From positions 1-5,812 of the forward strand of contig JAGUWT010000149.1 in NCBI GenBank assembly GCA_020062205.1: a stretch of DNA of 5,812 nucleotides, in the 5' to 3' direction. Source of the stretch: Thermodesulfovibrionales bacterium (GTDB lineage: Bacteria; Nitrospirota; Thermodesulfovibrionia; Thermodesulfovibrionales; SM23-35). Numbering within the stretch: the stretch's first letter is position 1; the number at the start of each line of letters is the position of its first letter. Both the position numbers and the translations under genes were made by a program. Shown in pieces: positions 5,751-5,812 of the stretch. The notes beneath the pieces were generated by a model. That model ran no database searches. It saw only the letters and a list, made by a program, of their open reading frames with translations, and was not told the DNA's origin.

Positions 5751-5801
5751 TTAAAACCACAGAGAACACAGAGAGAGACTTGAAATTTTTTAAAACCCAC
5801 A
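5749..5801. repeat. Intergenic repeat of CCACAGAGAACACAGAG type upstream of mdh
   Basis: AACCACAGAGAACACAGAG (5755-5773) is a CACAGAG-rich sequence. I recall this type as a very common dispersed intergenic repeat in environmental bacteria. It is flanked by two near-identical blocks, TTTTAAAACCACA (5749-5761) and TTTTAAAACCCACA (5788-5801). The element may continue past the window edge. It borders the -35 region of mdh, so its insertion may have set the promoter boundary. Confidence 0.5.
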
Positions 5802-5812
5802 TAATTCCTTGT

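Overview
The window looks like ordinary chromosomal housekeeping DNA from a diderm, probably anaerobic bacterium with AT-leaning composition. A secreted triheme c7-type cytochrome, an LDH-like malate dehydrogenase, a CysM-type cysteine synthase and two intergenic repeat types suggest Nitrospirota or Desulfobacterota-like lineages. This is an inference from gene content and remembered repeat types, not a phylogenetic placement.

Layout. Plus strand: cysM (46-954) overlaps argS (942-2606) by 13 bases. ilvE (2646-3560) follows and has its own near-consensus promoter, which begins one base after the argS stop codon. A perfect 15-bp hairpin (3554-3593) separates ilvE from the convergent minus-strand genes and can serve as a terminator in both directions. 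Minus strand, in transcription order: mdh (5717-4791), a C/G-rich palindromic repeat (4689-4743), ndk (4678-4265), a promoter plus about 150 bases of leader carrying two hairpins (4246-4060), then the triheme cytochrome (4059-3628).

Function. The plus-strand genes serve amino-acid metabolism and translation: cysteine synthesis, arginyl-tRNA charging and branched-chain amino-acid transamination. The minus-strand genes serve central carbon metabolism (malate/oxaloacetate), nucleotide balance and periplasmic electron transfer. Nothing ties all six into one pathway. No mobile element genes, RNA genes or CRISPR arrays were seen.

Most notable signals. (1) An exact 23-bp element ending in a perfect TATAAT lies immediately upstream of both cysM (8-30, plus) and mdh (5728-5750, minus), at opposite ends of the window. 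(2) cysM, ilvE and mdh each have a strong -10 box only 9-15 bases before the start codon and no Shine-Dalgarno sequence, which points to leaderless or near-leaderless mRNAs. ndk and the cytochrome instead carry strong Shine-Dalgarno sequences. (3) The cytochrome has a long, structured leader. I did not find a clearly new multi-gene system; the interest here is regulatory.
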